A stretch of 64,000 nt of DNA from an uncultured Muribaculaceae bacterium. Lineage in GTDB: Bacteria; Bacteroidota; Bacteroidia; Bacteroidales; Muribaculaceae. Below are positions 62,081-64,000 of this stretch, piece by piece. Numbering within the stretch: the first letter of the stretch is position 1; each line of letters opens with the position of its first letter. The position numbers and the translations under genes are program-made. The stretch is from positions 62,001-126,000 of the forward strand of contig CAJUKZ010000002.1 in NCBI GenBank assembly GCA_910586995.1. The letters run 5' to 3'. A model generated the notes under the pieces. That model saw only the letters and a program-made list of their open reading frames with translations. It did not search any database and was not told the origin of the DNA.

Positions 62081-64000
62081 TTAACTTTGGGTAACTCTAC
62101 CGCACATCTCGGCAAAACGGCAGATATTACATATCTGACTGCCCCGCTCACACTGGCTGAAATCCTCGTCAGTATCGAAAATACGTCTTACCAGCTCTAC
62201 AAATCCAGGTCTGAATTCACCCAGATAATCAAGGTGAGAATATATGACATCCCCTGCCTCGGACTTACGCACCGGCTTGAAGCCATCGGACATGACTGTA
62301 CTTAATTTATAGATATAAGGCTGCACAGGCCGCGGATCGCCGCTTATATCAGTATAAGCCATCGCGTATGTCATAAGTTGGAATACAGCTCCATAGGCAT
62401 GGTCTCCGGCACGCGAGGCCAAAGTAGCCATATCGCCGGACAGAAGACCGTCCGATCCGGTCTTATAATCAATGAGCCGCAGACGCTTGCCTACATCTGT
62501 AATGTCGACACGGTCTATCGACATCTTGAAACGCACAGCAAGATCAGGAGCAAGTCTCCATACAAACGGCGTGCCGCCAAACTCGGCACGATAGAACTCA
62601 AATGGCGTCAACGTTTTTTCCGCCTCAAGCATACTGCACACCGTACGGGTCATTATATCGGCCAGCAACCTTGACTGACCCTTCAATGGCCTGTCTCTTT
62701 TTTCGGGCGGCAGATTGTGGAATTCCTTGTTCACCTCCTCACGGATCAACGCCTCGATCATGGTTGTAAGCGGATCACCGGGACGCTTCATGGTCTTCAT
62801 TCTCTCGAGCAGATCGTCAGTAATCGTAACCGTATCGGCGTTGCCACGGACATATTCGAATAATTTCTGTGCCACATGATGGACCACATTGCCGTAAGTT
62901 ATAGGCGTCATGAATTCCTTTACAGCATCCTCATCGTCGGCATTCCACCGGCGCACATATTGCAGATAGAATTTAAGAGGACATCCTGCAAACGTTTTCA
63001 ATGCCGATGCAGACAGGCATAGTGTACCGCCTTCAAGAAATCCGGCCAACTCACCTGCATCCTTCTTAACCGACAATTGCGGCAGATCCGGCGACGACGG
63101 CTGATATTCCACTGATCTGAACACCACATTTCTGTAGCATCCGAGATATTTCAACTGATATATGTAGCGCGACATTTCGCCAGACGAGATTCCAGACGTG
63201 CGGCTGTCGTAAATGAGGCTTACTTTTCTGGCCCTGGTGAGCAGACGGTAAAAATAATATGAGAAAATACTTTCCTGATGGTCTATCGTGGACATGCAGT
63301 AGCCGCTACGCAAGGCATTTGGAATAAACGTACCTGCATAGTGTTTACGAGGGAATATACGCTCGTTCATGGACAGCATCACAAGATTTTTGAAATCAAG
63401 TGTCCTTGTCTCAAGCATGTTCATAATCTGAAGTCCTCGCAACGGACGTCCGGAGAAATTGATAGTATCAGAGTTTATCATGCTCTCGACAAGAGCGAAA
63501 TATGTCCCGTCCTCCATCCTCACACCATATCTGCGGCACAGTTCATCTATCTCGGACACGGAATTGCGATAGTCTTCGATCACAGCCAACTGACGCTCAT
63601 GTCCCTCCACAGGTCTACCCTCATTCCGCAGCGATTCCATTTTCTCAGTCAGTGTGTCAAGTATTCGGTTCAGGTATACACAGACACCGGTTGAGTCACT
63701 GGAATCCACATCCGCGAAGATAAACGACATAGAAGGATAATTGTCGCGCAAAAGGGATGCCGGCACAGTAAACAGATGACTTTGTATTAACTCCGTTCGG
63801 ATCGCGAAGCATTCATCAGCCGCAAATGCAAGTACGATCGGATGATTCAGCACAGTCAGCACATCCTCATAGAAATAGCTCTGCTCGCCGGAAACCCGCC
63901 TTGCCCTGCCATGCATTCCTATTATTGCCGACATCAGGGAAGCTACCTCGGTATGGCGTTTGGGCATACCGAGGGTTATGTTTATATCGCCGATCGACTC
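62081..64000 (-). CDS. AddB-like helicase/PD-(D/E)XK nuclease (partial, N-terminus off the right edge)
   Basis: The reading frame is open to the window end with no start, since an internal ATG at 63967 is preceded by in-frame NITLG; 639 residues are visible. It shows the C-terminal half of an AddB/PD-(D/E)XK exonuclease: a leading inactive helicase part (VNITLG-like, then FADVDSSDSTGVCVYLNRILDTLT), a nuclease domain with RLIDYKTG (motif Asp and Lys), and four Cys for a 4Fe-4S cluster (FAGCPLKFYLQYV, then CERGSQICNICRFAEMC). It likely takes part in double-strand break processing with an AddA partner expected upstream, outside the window. Confidence 0.85.
   Translation of the reverse strand, partial: ESIGDINITLGMPKRHTEVASLMSAIIGMHGRARRVSGEQSYFYEDVLTVLNHPIVLAFAADECFAIRTELIQSHLFTVPASLLRDNYPSMSFIFADVDSSDSTGVCVYLNRILDTLTEKMESLRNEGRPVEGHERQLAVIEDYRNSVSEIDELCRRYGVRMEDGTYFALVESMINSDTINFSGRPLRGLQIMNMLETRTLDFKNLVMLSMNERIFPRKHYAGTFIPNALRSGYCMSTIDHQESIFSYYFYRLLTRARKVSLIYDSRTSGISSGEMSRYIYQLKYLGCYRNVVFRSVEYQPSSPDLPQLSVKKDAGELAGFLEGGTLCLSASALKTFAGCPLKFYLQYVRRWNADDEDAVKEFMTPITYGNVVHHVAQKLFEYVRGNADTVTITDDLLERMKTMKRPGDPLTTMIEALIREEVNKEFHNLPPEKRDRPLKGQSRLLADIMTRTVCSMLEAEKTLTPFEFYRAEFGGTPFVWRLAPDLAVRFKMSIDRVDITDVGKRLRLIDYKTGSDGLLSGDMATLASRAGDHAYGAVFQLMTYAMAYTDISGDPRPVQPYIYKLSTVMSDGFKPVRKSEAGDVIYSHLDYLGEFRPGFVELVRRIFDTDEDFSQCERGSQICNICRFAEMCGRVTQS

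Overview
The window is chromosomal DNA of a Bacteroidota bacterium, order Bacteroidales, and the protein flavour suggests Muribaculaceae or a close relative (inference, no search was run). The signs are promoters with a TAnnTTTG element at -7 and a TTTG about 20 bases upstream, almost no Shine-Dalgarno sequences, many lipobox (LxxC) surface lipoproteins, a SusC-like style of outer-membrane uptake, a type IX secretion plug-domain protein, FadL-type porins and a class III ribonucleotide reductase. I see no prophage, insertion sequence, CRISPR array or rRNA. Three tRNA genes are present: Pro(TGG), Leu(TAA) and Arg(CCG).

Layout. 1-4600 (minus): a cobamide uptake operon, riboswitch - PKD surface lipoprotein - btuG - btuB (btuB runs off the left edge), with tRNA-Pro just upstream. 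4.9-7.8 kb (plus): outer-membrane protein, tsaD, cinA. 7.9-18.8 kb (minus): M13 peptidase, ABC-F ATPase, carB, carA, nitroreductase, transglutaminase-like protein. 18.9-22.7 kb: PepSY-like protein, YhcH-like protein, thymidine kinase, tRNA-Leu with a TSCPD protein, threonine ammonia-lyase, FKBP isomerase. 22.8-28.0 kb (minus): a six-gene run of alpha/beta hydrolase, membrane-anchored MurF-like ligase, Ddl, DUF3109, Bcp and a PH-like membrane protein. 28.2-37.0 kb: a zinc-ribbon membrane protein between direct repeats, aquaporin, tricorn-type protease, HtpG, and a pRiA4b ORF-3-like protein. 37.2-40.4 kb (minus): a second cobalamin riboswitch followed by a DASS-family transporter and a short MetE-like protein. 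40.5-44.3 kb (minus): nrdG, nrdD, radC. 44.4-49.8 kb: dus, GIN-domain protein and a Wzx-type flippase (plus), then fcl and gmd for GDP-L-fucose (minus). 50-56.5 kb (plus): Ca2+ P-type ATPase, DUF308 membrane protein, a Trp/Gly and Arg-Pro-Gly-rich secreted protein, FadL-like porin. 56.8-58.9 kb (minus): a third cobalamin riboswitch with a DUF4988/DUF4465-type lipoprotein, again next to a tRNA (Arg). 59-64 kb: ung and DUF5103 (plus), then hemW and an AddB-like nuclease running off the right edge (minus).

The strongest theme is cobamide biology: three cobalamin riboswitches in 64 kb, each with its own transcription unit. Two drive surface-capture lipoproteins and a TonB-dependent receptor. The third drives a transporter plus a MetE-fold protein in which all four zinc-ligand positions of methionine synthase appear to be replaced. 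That last pair is the best candidate for an undescribed function. The second candidate is the hydrolase / membrane Mur ligase / Ddl cassette, which looks like a self-contained peptidoglycan-precursor module. Most of the rest is ordinary housekeeping sequence.
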